In this document: piece after piece, positions 34,527-43,479 of the stretch | How the letters are laid out: every line of letters starts with the position of its first letter | Position numbering within the stretch: the stretch's first letter is position 1 | Source: Pedobacter hartonius | Lineage (GTDB): Bacteria > Bacteroidota > Bacteroidia > Sphingobacteriales > Sphingobacteriaceae | Assembly (NCBI RefSeq): GCF_900107535.1 | Contig: NZ_FNRA01000001.1 | Span: 708,053-772,052, forward strand | Length of the DNA: 64,000 nt | Direction: 5' to 3' | Made by a program: the position numbers and the translations under genes | The notes under the pieces: model-generated | Seen by the model: only the letters and a program-made list of their open reading frames with translations | Database searches by the model: none | Told to the model about the DNA's origin: nothing

Positions 34527-35075
34527 ATGCAAAAAAGAACCCTGCTAGACGGTAATAAGTTCCAAATCACAATTAAGCGACTTTGTCATCAATTAATTGA
34601 GAATCATACCGATTTTTCTAATACTGTACTGATTGGCATACAACCCCGCGGCAGTTACTTCGCTGACCGGGTAAAGCAGGAACTCTCCGAAATACTCAAA
34701 ACAGAGAACATCAGAAAAGGTAATCTTGACATCACTTTCTTCAGGGATGACTTCAGGAGAAAGGACGGAATCGTATCCGCAAGCAGCAACACTATCGATT
34801 TTATTATTGAAGGATGTAATGTAGTCCTGATTGACGACGTGTTGTGGACCGGCCGGACCATCAGGGCAGCTTTAGATGCCTTACTGGCTTACGGGCGCCC
34901 GGCGAAGGTTGAGCTCATGGTACTGATCGACAGACGGTTTTCCAGACATGTACCTATAGAACCTGATTATATCGGGCAGCAGGTGGACAGCCTGGACTCA
35001 CAGCTGGTAAAAGTGAGCTGGAAAGAAACCGAGGGTGAAGACAAAGTAATTTTATTATCAGAACGAAATAAATAA
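34527..35075 (+). CDS. pyrR: PyrR-family uracil phosphoribosyltransferase / pyrimidine regulator
   Basis: A 182-residue type I phosphoribosyltransferase. The PRPP loop VVLIDDVLWTGRTIRAALDAL (its core DDVLWTGRT) and IGIQPRGSYFADRV are characteristic of PyrR, which can convert uracil and PRPP to UMP and in Firmicutes binds pyr mRNA. It lies three nt before pyrB, so a pyrimidine role is clear. Because the predicted leader is only about 10 nt, attenuation in front of this operon is unlikely. ATG 34527 is used; TTG 34521 would add two residues. Confidence 0.9.
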   Translation: MQKRTLLDGNKFQITIKRLCHQLIENHTDFSNTVLIGIQPRGSYFADRVKQELSEILKTENIRKGNLDITFFRDDFRRKDGIVSASSNTIDFIIEGCNVVLIDDVLWTGRTIRAALDALLAYGRPAKVELMVLIDRRFSRHVPIEPDYIGQQVDSLDSQLVKVSWKETEGEDKVILLSERNK

Positions 35076-35078
35076 GAA

Positions 35079-36011
35079 ATGGCAGCAGAAAAACTATCAA
35101 CACGACATCTTTTGGGCATCAAAGACATCAACCTGAATGATATTGAATTGATTTTTGAAACTGCAGATAATTTCAGGGACGTGATCAACAGGCCGATCAA
35201 AAGAGTTCCTTCTCTGCGTGATATCACTATCGCGAATATCTTCTTCGAAAATTCTACCCGTACCAAACTTTCTTTCGAACTTGCAGAAAAAAGGTTGTCT
35301 GCAGATGTGATCAACTTCGCTGCATCTTCCTCTTCTGTCAGTAAAGGAGAAACGCTGATTGATACGGTGAACAATATCCTGGCGATGAAAGTAGATATGG
35401 TGGTAATGAGACATCCCTATGCAGGGGCTGGTGTATTTTTGAGCAAACATATCAACGCACAGATCGTTAATGCAGGAGACGGGGCACATGAGCATCCTAC
35501 GCAGGCACTGCTGGACGCCTATTCCATCCGCCATAAACTCGGAGAGGTCAGGGGCAAGAAGGTAGTGATCGTTGGAGATATCCTGCATTCACGGGTGGCG
35601 ATATCCAATATCCTCTGCCTGCAGAAACTGGGTGCCGAGGTGATGGTCTGCGGGCCTACTACACTGATCCCGAAACATATTGAAAGCCTCGGGGTAAAGG
35701 TAGAGCACAACCTGATCAAGGCACTGAACTGGTGTGATGTGGCCAATATGCTGAGGATTCAGATGGAAAGACAGGACATCAAATATTTCCCTTCTTTAAG
35801 AGAGTATGCAATGATGTACGGTCTTAACAAACAGATCCTTGATAACCTGGATAAGGAGATCATAGTGATGCATCCTGGGCCGATCAACAGGGGTGTGGAG
35901 ATCACCAGCGATGTGGCAGACAGTAAACAGTCCATCATTTTAGACCAGGTGGAAAATGGCGTAGCTGTACGAATGGCAGTACTCTATTTGCTTGCTTCTC
36001 AGAGAGATTAG
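35079..36011 (+). CDS. pyrB: aspartate carbamoyltransferase catalytic subunit
   Basis: A 310-residue enzyme joining carbamoyl phosphate and aspartate in de novo pyrimidine synthesis. The carbamoyl-phosphate site FFENSTRTKLSFELA, the HPYAGAG loop, GDGAHEHPTQALLDAYS and the C-terminal MHPGPINRGVE are all present. No regulatory subunit gene (pyrI) follows. It starts three nt after pyrR, forming a two-gene operon; a perfect 11-bp inverted repeat lies downstream. Confidence 0.95.
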   Translation: MAAEKLSTRHLLGIKDINLNDIELIFETADNFRDVINRPIKRVPSLRDITIANIFFENSTRTKLSFELAEKRLSADVINFAASSSSVSKGETLIDTVNNILAMKVDMVVMRHPYAGAGVFLSKHINAQIVNAGDGAHEHPTQALLDAYSIRHKLGEVRGKKVVIVGDILHSRVAISNILCLQKLGAEVMVCGPTTLIPKHIESLGVKVEHNLIKALNWCDVANMLRIQMERQDIKYFPSLREYAMMYGLNKQILDNLDKEIIVMHPGPINRGVEITSDVADSKQSIILDQVENGVAVRMAVLYLLASQRD

Positions 36012-36070
36012 CCTCTTTGTAACTTTCTTAATACCATTTCGGAGAACTTTACGTTAAACAGTGTTATTAA

Positions 36071-36099
36071 CACTTGTTAACTTCTAGTGTTAACAAGTG
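36071..36099. repeat. perfect 11-bp inverted repeat after pyrB
   Basis: CACTTGTTAAC and GTTAACAAGTG with a 7-nt spacer, 60 nt after the pyrB stop and 42 nt before the next start. Only a short T-rich stretch follows. It may be a weak pyrB terminator or an operator for the TPR operon. Confidence 0.5.
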
Positions 36100-36140
36100 A
36101 TTCTACAATTTTTATATTAGCACCAATATATTTAAACCAA

Positions 36141-39100
36141 ATGCAGAAAAAATACCTTTTTATTCCGCTTTTATTAGCCGGTAACCTTACCGCAGGTTAT
36201 GCGCAGGTAAGTGCGTTAGTAAACCTCAATAAAAATTATCAGACTGGCCTCGAATTACTCGATAACGAAAAATATGTTGCTGCCGCTCAACAGTTCAGAC
36301 TGGTGGAACAGCTGAGACAAAAACCGGGAACTCAGCAGGAAAGTAACGCTGAGCTTTCCCTCTTAAAAGAAAATGCGAAGTTCTACGCCGCCGTTTGTGC
36401 CCTTGAATTGGGTAATAACGATGCTGAAAGCCTCTTCCAGACTTTTATCAGGGACTACCCGCTAAACCCGAACACCAAACTGGCATTCTTCCATGTCGGT
36501 AAATCATACTTTGCACAAAAGAACTATGCAAAGGCACTGGAATGGTTTGAGAAAACAGATCCTTCTACCCTTTCAAAAAAACAACGTACAGAATACCAGT
36601 TCAAACAGGGCTATTCTTACTTTGTACAGAAAGATATCGTAAAAGCGGAGCCTTTGTTCGAACAGGTGAAGAATGAAGAAGGCCCTTTCCAGGAAAGCGC
36701 TACTTACTATTTTGCCTATATCAGATACCAGAACAAGGACTATAAAACAGCTTTAACAAATTTCGAAAAGCTAAAAGGTTCTAAAACCTATGAGGCCAGC
36801 TATCCTTATTATATCACCTCCATGTATTACCTGGATGAAAGATATGACGATGTGATCAGCTACGCTATCCCCATACTGAAAAGCTCTAAACAGCAGTTCG
36901 AAGCAGAAATGCTGAGCCTGATCGCGGCTTCCTACTTTGCAAAGTCTGACTTTAAAAATGCAGAGCTCTACTTCAGGGATTTCTATTCCAAAGATAAATC
37001 AGAAAAGAAAAATAACCTCTTTATTTACCAGTACGGATATTCCCTCTTCCAGTTAAACAAGACTAAAGAAGCAGTTACCATCCTGTCGCAGTTAAATACT
37101 GATGATGTATACCTGCAAAGTGGTATGTACACACTGGGCCGCGCTTTCATTAAACTGGCCGATAAAGAAAAAGCAAGAAGCGCATTTTTCAGGGCTTCCC
37201 GCTTAGAGTTCGACAAAGGCATACAGGAAGAATCCTGGATCAATTATGCAAGACTGAGCTATGAGCTTGATTTTAATCAGCAGGCGCTGGAATCCACACA
37301 GAGTTTCCTGAAACAGTTTCCAAGATCGGCAAAGATCAATGAAGCCAAAACGTTACTGGGAGAGATCCTGCTGACCAGCAAGAACTACCAGGCAGCAATC
37401 GATATCCTGGAGCCTATTGCAAAAAAATCACCTGAAGCTGAAGAAGCTTATCAGAAAGTAACCTACTTCAGAGGACTTGAATTTTACAATGAACGTGCCT
37501 TCCCGAATGCGCTTTCGATGTTCATCCGCTCAAATACTTTTCCGGACGACAAAGAGATCCATGCCTTAAGTACGTATTGGATGGCAGAGTCCATGTATGA
37601 ACTGCGCAAGTATGGCGAAGCCGTAAAAACATTTGAGAAGTTCCTCACCATGCCTGACGCGGATAAAACGAAAGTATACAACTTCGCCAATTATGCACTG
37701 GCCTACGCAGCCTTCGAAGATGAAAAATATTCAAAAGCTGCCAATTATTTTGAACGTTTCCTCAGCGGGGATGATAAAGATAAAAACACGGTTGTGGATG
37801 CTACAGTACGTCTGGCAGATTCATACTTCGTCAATAAAAGTTATGGCAATGCCTTAACCTATTACAACAGGATCATCAGCGATAAATCTACCGGTGATGA
37901 TTACGCACTTTTCCAGAGAGGAATGATCCAGGGGCTGCAGGATCAGAACGATACCAAAATCGCTACCATGCAAAGCCTGCTGCAACAATTCCCTTCATCA
38001 AACTATGCAGATGACGCAGGTTTTGAAACAGCCTATACCTATTTCAATAAAGGGGAACTGGATAAATCCAAAAATGACCTGACAGCACTGATTGCAAAAT
38101 ATCCAAACAGCAGTTACGTGCCAAGGGCACTGGTAACCATAGGCCTGGTACAATACAACCAGGACCAGGATGATGCAGCACTGGAAACCTTCAAGAAGGT
38201 AATCGCAGATTATGCAAGCACAGAGGAGGCGAAACAGGCATTGGAATCGATCAAAAACATCTATGTAGACCGCGGGGATGCGAATGGGTTCATCACCTAT
38301 GCTGCCACTACCCCTATCGGGAACTACACTGTAGCTGATCAGGACAATATCGTTTTCCAGGCAGCCAATACCAGGTACCTGAAAGGTGATGCCCAGGGAA
38401 CTGTGGAAAGTATCAATGCTTATTTTGATAAGTACCCCAAAGCGATACATGCCAAAGAAGCCAGGTTCATCAGAGCTGAGTCACTCGTAAAACTGAACCG
38501 CCCGGATGAAGCAGTGCCGGACTATGAATTTATTCTGAACGACTGGACCAGCGATTATACAGAACGCTCGCTGATCAGTATCTCTAAATTATTCCTGGAC
38601 CAGAAGAAATACAATGAGGCAATCGTTTATCTGAAAAGACTGGAAACTACGGCCGATTATAAATCGCACTATTCTTTTGCCATCAACAACCTGCTGAAAG
38701 CATATACGGAGCTGAACAGTGCTGATGACATGCTCAAGTATGTCCAGCTCACGAAAGAGTCTGACAAGGCTTCGGAAGAGGAGATCAACAGTGCAGACCT
38801 GTATGCCGGTAAAGCTTATCTGTTAAAAGCAGATACCGCATCAGCGGTAAAAGCCTTCGCTAATGTAGCCAGTAAAACAAAAACCCTGGCAGCAGCTGAA
38901 TCAAAGTATACACTTGCCCAGATCCAGTACAATAAACGTGAATACAAAACTTCACAAAAAACTTGTTTCGATATCATCAACAATATGCCTTCTTACGATT
39001 ATTGGGTAGCTAAAGCATTCATTTTACTGGCAGACAATTACGTTGCACTGAAAGATAACCTGCAGGCAAAAAGTACACTGCTCAGTATTATCGACAACTA

Positions 39101-39158
39101 TGACGGTAAAGACGAAATTGTAGCTACTGCCAAAGAAAAATTAGAAAAAATTAAATAA
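36141..39158 (+). CDS. large exported tetratricopeptide repeat protein
   Basis: A 1005-residue protein. The signal (YLFIPLLLAGNLTAGYAQ) fixes the start at ATG 36141 rather than an upstream reading from 36087. The rest is almost wholly TPR-like helical pairs with recurring aromatic/Ala positions (for example LAFFHVGKSYFAQKNYAKAL, AYAAFEDEKYSKAANYFERF, FETAYTYFNKGELDKSKNDL). It should be a periplasmic or outer-membrane scaffold. It heads a run of genes with the same direction: barrel protein 11 nt downstream, HU/SPOR protein, ExbB, ExbD, TonB-like protein and FolC. Confidence 0.88.
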   Translation: MQKKYLFIPLLLAGNLTAGYAQVSALVNLNKNYQTGLELLDNEKYVAAAQQFRLVEQLRQKPGTQQESNAELSLLKENAKFYAAVCALELGNNDAESLFQTFIRDYPLNPNTKLAFFHVGKSYFAQKNYAKALEWFEKTDPSTLSKKQRTEYQFKQGYSYFVQKDIVKAEPLFEQVKNEEGPFQESATYYFAYIRYQNKDYKTALTNFEKLKGSKTYEASYPYYITSMYYLDERYDDVISYAIPILKSSKQQFEAEMLSLIAASYFAKSDFKNAELYFRDFYSKDKSEKKNNLFIYQYGYSLFQLNKTKEAVTILSQLNTDDVYLQSGMYTLGRAFIKLADKEKARSAFFRASRLEFDKGIQEESWINYARLSYELDFNQQALESTQSFLKQFPRSAKINEAKTLLGEILLTSKNYQAAIDILEPIAKKSPEAEEAYQKVTYFRGLEFYNERAFPNALSMFIRSNTFPDDKEIHALSTYWMAESMYELRKYGEAVKTFEKFLTMPDADKTKVYNFANYALAYAAFEDEKYSKAANYFERFLSGDDKDKNTVVDATVRLADSYFVNKSYGNALTYYNRIISDKSTGDDYALFQRGMIQGLQDQNDTKIATMQSLLQQFPSSNYADDAGFETAYTYFNKGELDKSKNDLTALIAKYPNSSYVPRALVTIGLVQYNQDQDDAALETFKKVIADYASTEEAKQALESIKNIYVDRGDANGFITYAATTPIGNYTVADQDNIVFQAANTRYLKGDAQGTVESINAYFDKYPKAIHAKEARFIRAESLVKLNRPDEAVPDYEFILNDWTSDYTERSLISISKLFLDQKKYNEAIVYLKRLETTADYKSHYSFAINNLLKAYTELNSADDMLKYVQLTKESDKASEEEINSADLYAGKAYLLKADTASAVKAFANVASKTKTLAAAESKYTLAQIQYNKREYKTSQKTCFDIINNMPSYDYWVAKAFILLADNYVALKDNLQAKSTLLSIIDNYDGKDEIVATAKEKLEKIK

Positions 39159-39169
39159 GACCAAGCATC

Positions 39170-40924
39170 ATGAGATTGAGCAAATTATTATATCTATCAA
39201 TATTCTTCCTAACGGCAGGCACCCTGACCGTAAATGCCCAGGATAAGAAAACTACGGATAAAAAAACTACCGAGAAGAAGACCGATAAAAAAACTGAACA
39301 AAAACCGGAAGAGAAAAACGACGACAAGGCGGTAACGGAAGAGATCGAAGTCGTAAGGCCCTATAAGCCGATTCTGGCTGAAGCCGTAAAACTGAGAAGA
39401 AGCCCCGACCTGAATGACGTTAAAACTTACAAGGCCCGTTTCAATTATGCGCTGACGGACAGGAAGCTGCAGCTGAACTCTGATATCGATAAACTGTATG
39501 CACAGGATGTAGCCGCAGAAAAACAAGCCGAACTGATCAACAATTACGTGAAAGGAGGCCTTGGTTCTGCAAGTACGATCCTGGGAGAGGCATATATCAA
39601 CCTGGGCCGCGATGAAGCTTTACAGGCAGGCGGTTTTTTCAGGCATTTCAGCCAGGATGGCAAACTGGAAGGCCAGAAGTTCAATCAGCAGCAGGTAAGC
39701 GTTTTTGGACGCAGTATCGGCGATAAGCCAATATTAAGCGGCCGTGTGAACTACGAGAGAAAAGGTTTCTATTTCTATGGCTTTGATGAGAATAACCCAC
39801 TGAGGAACCTGACCCCGGGCAAACAGGCTTTTAACTTTATTGAAGCTGAAGCCGAGGTGGTTAATAAATATACTGAAGATCCTGATGCACTGAGTTACGC
39901 CGCGAAGGTGAACGGTTATGTATGGGGCGATCAGCTGTCAGCAAAGGAGAACTCAGTGGTAGTAAACGGATACCTGAACAAAAGGATCAGCAGCTTTAAT
40001 TTAGGCCTGGCTGCATCTACAGAATTTGGAAATACCAAAGATGAACTGACAAATGTATCCAATAACCTGCTGCGCTTGAATCCTTATATCAGGTTAGAGG
40101 CAAATGGAATAAAGATCAATGCGGGAATTAATTACGTGCAGGAGTTTGGTACCGTTTCGGCAGGCCATTTATTCCCTGCTGTAACGGCCGACTTCACGGT
40201 GATCCCCGATTACCTGCAGATTTTTGCTGAGTTAAAAGGAGATGTGAACAGGAATTCAATGAAAGACCTTACCGATGACAACCCTTTCCTGAACGGCAAT
40301 ATTGCCATTAAGAATTCGATTGAAAAGCTAAGTTTCAGCGCAGGTATTAAAGGTACAGGCGGACCAGGTTTTGGCTACAAAGTAAGGGTATACCGCAAAG
40401 AGATTACAGACATGCCACTTTTTGTCAACAACTTTAATGATCCTACAAAATTTGATGTGATCTACGATTTTGGAAATACCAAAATACTCGGACTGGAAGG
40501 CGAATTGTCTGTACAGGTGAGCGACCAGCTAAGGTGGACAGGTAAGTTAAACCTTGAAGATTACAAACCGGCTTCGGAAAGTTATAGTTGGTTTAAACCT
40601 CAGTTGCGCATCAGCTCTAACCTGCTGTATAATGTGACTGATAAGATTGGCTTTAATGCAGCTGTAGTGATCCAGGATGCAAGCAACGCGAAAATATACA
40701 CCGCTGCCCCTGCCAGTCCTTATGTGATTCCAAACCAGGCCATTGAAACCGTTGCAAATGTGAAAGGTTTTGTTGACCTTGGAATTGGTGCTACCTACAA
40801 GATCAACGACAGGTTCTCGGCTTTCGTTAAAGCAAACAACTTACTGAATACCAAATACAGCAGATATTTGTATTACCAGGTGATCGGCGTTAATGTTTTC
40901 GGCGGAATCAGCTACTCATTCTAA
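39170..40924 (+). CDS. TonB-linked outer-membrane beta-barrel protein
   Basis: A 584-residue protein with a signal (LSIFFLTAGTLTVNAQ), then a low-complexity K/T/E/D-rich stretch of about 35 residues with repeated KKTTDKKTTEKK, then a segment EEIEVVRPYKPILAEAVKL that looks like a TonB-box region, and a C-terminal barrel ending in GGISYSF. The last strands (FSAFVKANNLLNTKYSRYL) resemble TonB-dependent receptors, but no regular plug domain is seen and the protein is shorter than a full receptor. The charged linker could reach across the periplasm. Neighbouring genes encode an ExbB-ExbD-TonB-like set that may drive it; that link is inference. Confidence 0.75.
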   Translation: MRLSKLLYLSIFFLTAGTLTVNAQDKKTTDKKTTEKKTDKKTEQKPEEKNDDKAVTEEIEVVRPYKPILAEAVKLRRSPDLNDVKTYKARFNYALTDRKLQLNSDIDKLYAQDVAAEKQAELINNYVKGGLGSASTILGEAYINLGRDEALQAGGFFRHFSQDGKLEGQKFNQQQVSVFGRSIGDKPILSGRVNYERKGFYFYGFDENNPLRNLTPGKQAFNFIEAEAEVVNKYTEDPDALSYAAKVNGYVWGDQLSAKENSVVVNGYLNKRISSFNLGLAASTEFGNTKDELTNVSNNLLRLNPYIRLEANGIKINAGINYVQEFGTVSAGHLFPAVTADFTVIPDYLQIFAELKGDVNRNSMKDLTDDNPFLNGNIAIKNSIEKLSFSAGIKGTGGPGFGYKVRVYRKEITDMPLFVNNFNDPTKFDVIYDFGNTKILGLEGELSVQVSDQLRWTGKLNLEDYKPASESYSWFKPQLRISSNLLYNVTDKIGFNAAVVIQDASNAKIYTAAPASPYVIPNQAIETVANVKGFVDLGIGATYKINDRFSAFVKANNLLNTKYSRYLYYQVIGVNVFGGISYSF

Positions 40925-40977
40925 GCAAATCGATTTTATAATTGGTTGATACGGAATTAAAATTTATTTTTACCAGA

Positions 40978-42366
40978 ATGGATGTCTTGTCTTATCTCTC
41001 AGAGCTTATTCAAACGCGTAAAGCAGTTGGGATTACCGGTTTGGGAACTGTGTTTAAAAAGAAAATACCCGGAAGGTATGATGCGGAAACGCATTCATTC
41101 GTCCCGCCCAGCTATACGCTGGATTTTACCACAGAGGTGAAAGAGGATGTCATACTTGCGGCCTATATTGGTAAAAAGAGAAATGTTTCCAGTGACACTG
41201 CAACCTATTTTATCAGCGAATTCAGCGCCGACACGCTCAGAAGATTAAATAATGACCATGAGGCAGATTTTGCCGGACTGGGCAAACTGGTAAAGGTCGA
41301 GGAACAGATCAGATTTGAACCAGCGGAGTCTATCAATTACGGCTTCGATTTCTATGGCCTGCCCGTGGTTAAGGACGAACAGGAACTGCCGCCGGACGAG
41401 ATCCTGGCAGATATTCAGGATGTAGAGGAAACTCCTGCAGATCCTGTTGAACCGCTGCCTCCTGCTGAAACAGAAGAACCGACAATTGAATCCGTAATAG
41501 CAGACAATACCAGCATGGAAGAAAATCCCGGCGACGGGGAAACTCCTGCCGCCCCGGAAGCGACTGCACCAACGGAAACTGAGGTACCGCAGGAAAACCA
41601 GGAAACACCTGCCACGGAACCGGTAAATCCATTTGCACAATACAAAAAGAACGAGCAGCAGCTGCGCGAGGAGATCGAGTCACTGAATTTCTACCGTTCC
41701 AAATCTCCCTACCTGAAATCCACAGGCCCGGCCGATGAAGATGTGATCCTGAAATTAAATAACATTATCGCTAAGGATGATACAATCGCTGAAGTACCGC
41801 CGATAGATCCTTATCCCGTCTATCCTTCACAGGCAGAGGAAAATAAAACAATGCCTCTATACGTAAAGATCCTGCTCAGTGTAGTGATCCTTGTTTTGAT
41901 GATGGGAATCGTTTATTTTCTTAAACCGGAGCTGTTCAGTTCGCTGACTGGCAAATCATCCGCCCCTGCGAAACCACTGCTCCTGTCGCCGCCGAAAGCG
42001 GCACAGAACTCTTCACAGGTTGATTCACCGGGAGCAGCAGATTCTATCCAGAAAAGTGGTGCAGCTTTACCTGCAGTGACAGAAGATACGATCATCAAAA
42101 CAATGCCATCCGCGCCGGCAGACACCGCTACGGTATATGAAATTATCGGCGCTTCCATGCATGACCAGAAAGAGGCCGACAACTTCATCGCACTGATGAA
42201 AAGAAGCGGCATAAATGCTAAGGTGGTAACCAACATGTCCGGAAAGAGACTAAAAATGAGCATCGCTACGTTAAAAGATGAAAAATCAGCCAAGGAAGAG
42301 CTGGACAGACTGTCAAAAAAATTAAAGATACCAGGAATATACATTTACAGAAACAAACAAAAATAA
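40978..42366 (+). CDS. CCDC81-type HU domain / SPOR domain membrane protein
   Basis: A 462-residue inner-membrane protein. The N-terminal 130 residues (MDVLSYLSELIQTRKAVG, GLGTVFKKKIPGRYD, then GLGKLVKVEEQIRFEP) match the prokaryotic HU-CCDC81 pair, a derivative of the DNA-binding HU fold. A Pro/Glu/Thr-rich linker follows, then one membrane helix (about 293-315, ILLSVVILVLMMGIVYF) and a C-terminal SPOR-like domain (about 385-462), which in other proteins binds denuded peptidoglycan. So an HU-like domain faces the cytoplasm and SPOR the periplasm. ATG 40978 is used; TTG 40942 is less likely. It stops 1 nt before the ExbB gene. Confidence 0.85.
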   Translation: MDVLSYLSELIQTRKAVGITGLGTVFKKKIPGRYDAETHSFVPPSYTLDFTTEVKEDVILAAYIGKKRNVSSDTATYFISEFSADTLRRLNNDHEADFAGLGKLVKVEEQIRFEPAESINYGFDFYGLPVVKDEQELPPDEILADIQDVEETPADPVEPLPPAETEEPTIESVIADNTSMEENPGDGETPAAPEATAPTETEVPQENQETPATEPVNPFAQYKKNEQQLREEIESLNFYRSKSPYLKSTGPADEDVILKLNNIIAKDDTIAEVPPIDPYPVYPSQAEENKTMPLYVKILLSVVILVLMMGIVYFLKPELFSSLTGKSSAPAKPLLLSPPKAAQNSSQVDSPGAADSIQKSGAALPAVTEDTIIKTMPSAPADTATVYEIIGASMHDQKEADNFIALMKRSGINAKVVTNMSGKRLKMSIATLKDEKSAKEELDRLSKKLKIPGIYIYRNKQK

Positions 42367-42367
42367 T

Positions 42368-43078
42368 ATGACCACATTGCTTCAGGTTACTACAGATACA
42401 GTGAAACAATTAACGGATACCGCTAATGCTGCGAAACAGGCTGTAGTTGCTGCACCTCAGGAACTCCATTTCTTCGACCTCCTCATTAAAGGCGGATGGG
42501 TAATGGTTCCTCTTGCTGTTCTCGCCTTTGCCGGCCTTGTCATCTTTGTAGAAAGATACATCACCATCAGGAAATCTTCCAAATCAGAAGTGAACCTGAT
42601 GATTCAGATTAAACAATATATCCATGACGGCAGACTGGAAAATGCAATTGCATTGTGCAGGAACACCAATTCCCCACTGGGAAGAATGCTTGAAAAAGGC
42701 ATGAGACGTATAGGCAGGCCAATCAAGGACATTGAAGCCGCCATTGAAAACGTGGGCAAACTGGAAGTATCCAAACTGGAGAAAAACATCAGTATCCTGG
42801 GGATCATCGCCGGTATTGCACCTATGCTGGGTTTCGTAGGTACGATCGTTGGGGTTATTACCATTTTCCACGATGTATCTATTAAAGGTGCCATCGAAAT
42901 TGGTACAATTTCCGGAGGTCTCTATACGAAGATGATTACCTCTGCCAGCGGGCTGATCGTGGGTATCATTGCCTATGTGCTTTACCATATCCTTAACGCC
43001 ATGGTGGAAAGAATTATCCTGAGAATGGAAACAGATGCATTAGAATTTATTGATCTATTAGAAGAACCAGGTAAATAA
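42368..43078 (+). CDS. MotA/TolQ/ExbB proton channel family protein
   Basis: A 236-residue inner-membrane protein with three membrane segments: one near the N-terminus (GGWVMVPLAVLAFAGLVIFV) and two in the conserved channel part (ISILGIIAGIAPMLGFVGTIVG and ITSASGLIVGIIAYVLYHIL). The GIAPMLGFVGTVxG-type block is the family hallmark. With ExbD it turns proton flow into mechanical work for a TonB-like protein. Its stop overlaps the next start by one base. Confidence 0.93.
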   Translation: MTTLLQVTTDTVKQLTDTANAAKQAVVAAPQELHFFDLLIKGGWVMVPLAVLAFAGLVIFVERYITIRKSSKSEVNLMIQIKQYIHDGRLENAIALCRNTNSPLGRMLEKGMRRIGRPIKDIEAAIENVGKLEVSKLEKNISILGIIAGIAPMLGFVGTIVGVITIFHDVSIKGAIEIGTISGGLYTKMITSASGLIVGIIAYVLYHILNAMVERIILRMETDALEFIDLLEEPGK

Positions 43079-43479
43079 TGAATTTACGCAAAAGAAATAA
43101 GGCAAGTGTTGAAGTTCATACTTCGGCACTGAATGACATCATGTTCTTCCTGATGCTGTTCTTTCTGCTTGCTTCGGCGGTAGTCAATCCGCAGGTTGTT
43201 AAATTGCTGCTTCCCCGGTCAGAATCCGGACAGCAATCTTCAGCCCAGAAAACCGTTACTGTTTCTATAGATGAAAAACTAAATTATTTTGTAGAAAAGC
43301 AACCGGTTACCCTGGAAACGATGAAGGCCAGTATTGAAACCTATCAGCGTGCATCTCCGGACCTGACCATCGTTTTATATGTAGCCAGAGGCGTGTCAAT
43401 TGAAAACACAATGGCCGTATTTGATGTTGCTAATCAGTTAAAACTGAAAGTTGTATTGGCAGTAGAACCCAAAAAATAA
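43078..43479 (+). CDS. ExbD/TolR biopolymer transport protein
   Basis: A 133-residue protein with one N-terminal membrane helix (IMFFLMLFFLLASAVVNPQ). The proton-carrying Asp expected in this helix (L-x-D-I-M-F) is present in ALNDIMFFLM. The periplasmic part is a normal ExbD domain (KTVTVSIDEKLNYFVEKQPV). It overlaps both neighbours by one base (TAATG), which indicates coupled translation of ExbB, ExbD and the TonB-like protein in fixed ratio. Confidence 0.93.
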   Translation: MNLRKRNKASVEVHTSALNDIMFFLMLFFLLASAVVNPQVVKLLLPRSESGQQSSAQKTVTVSIDEKLNYFVEKQPVTLETMKASIETYQRASPDLTIVLYVARGVSIENTMAVFDVANQLKLKVVLAVEPKK

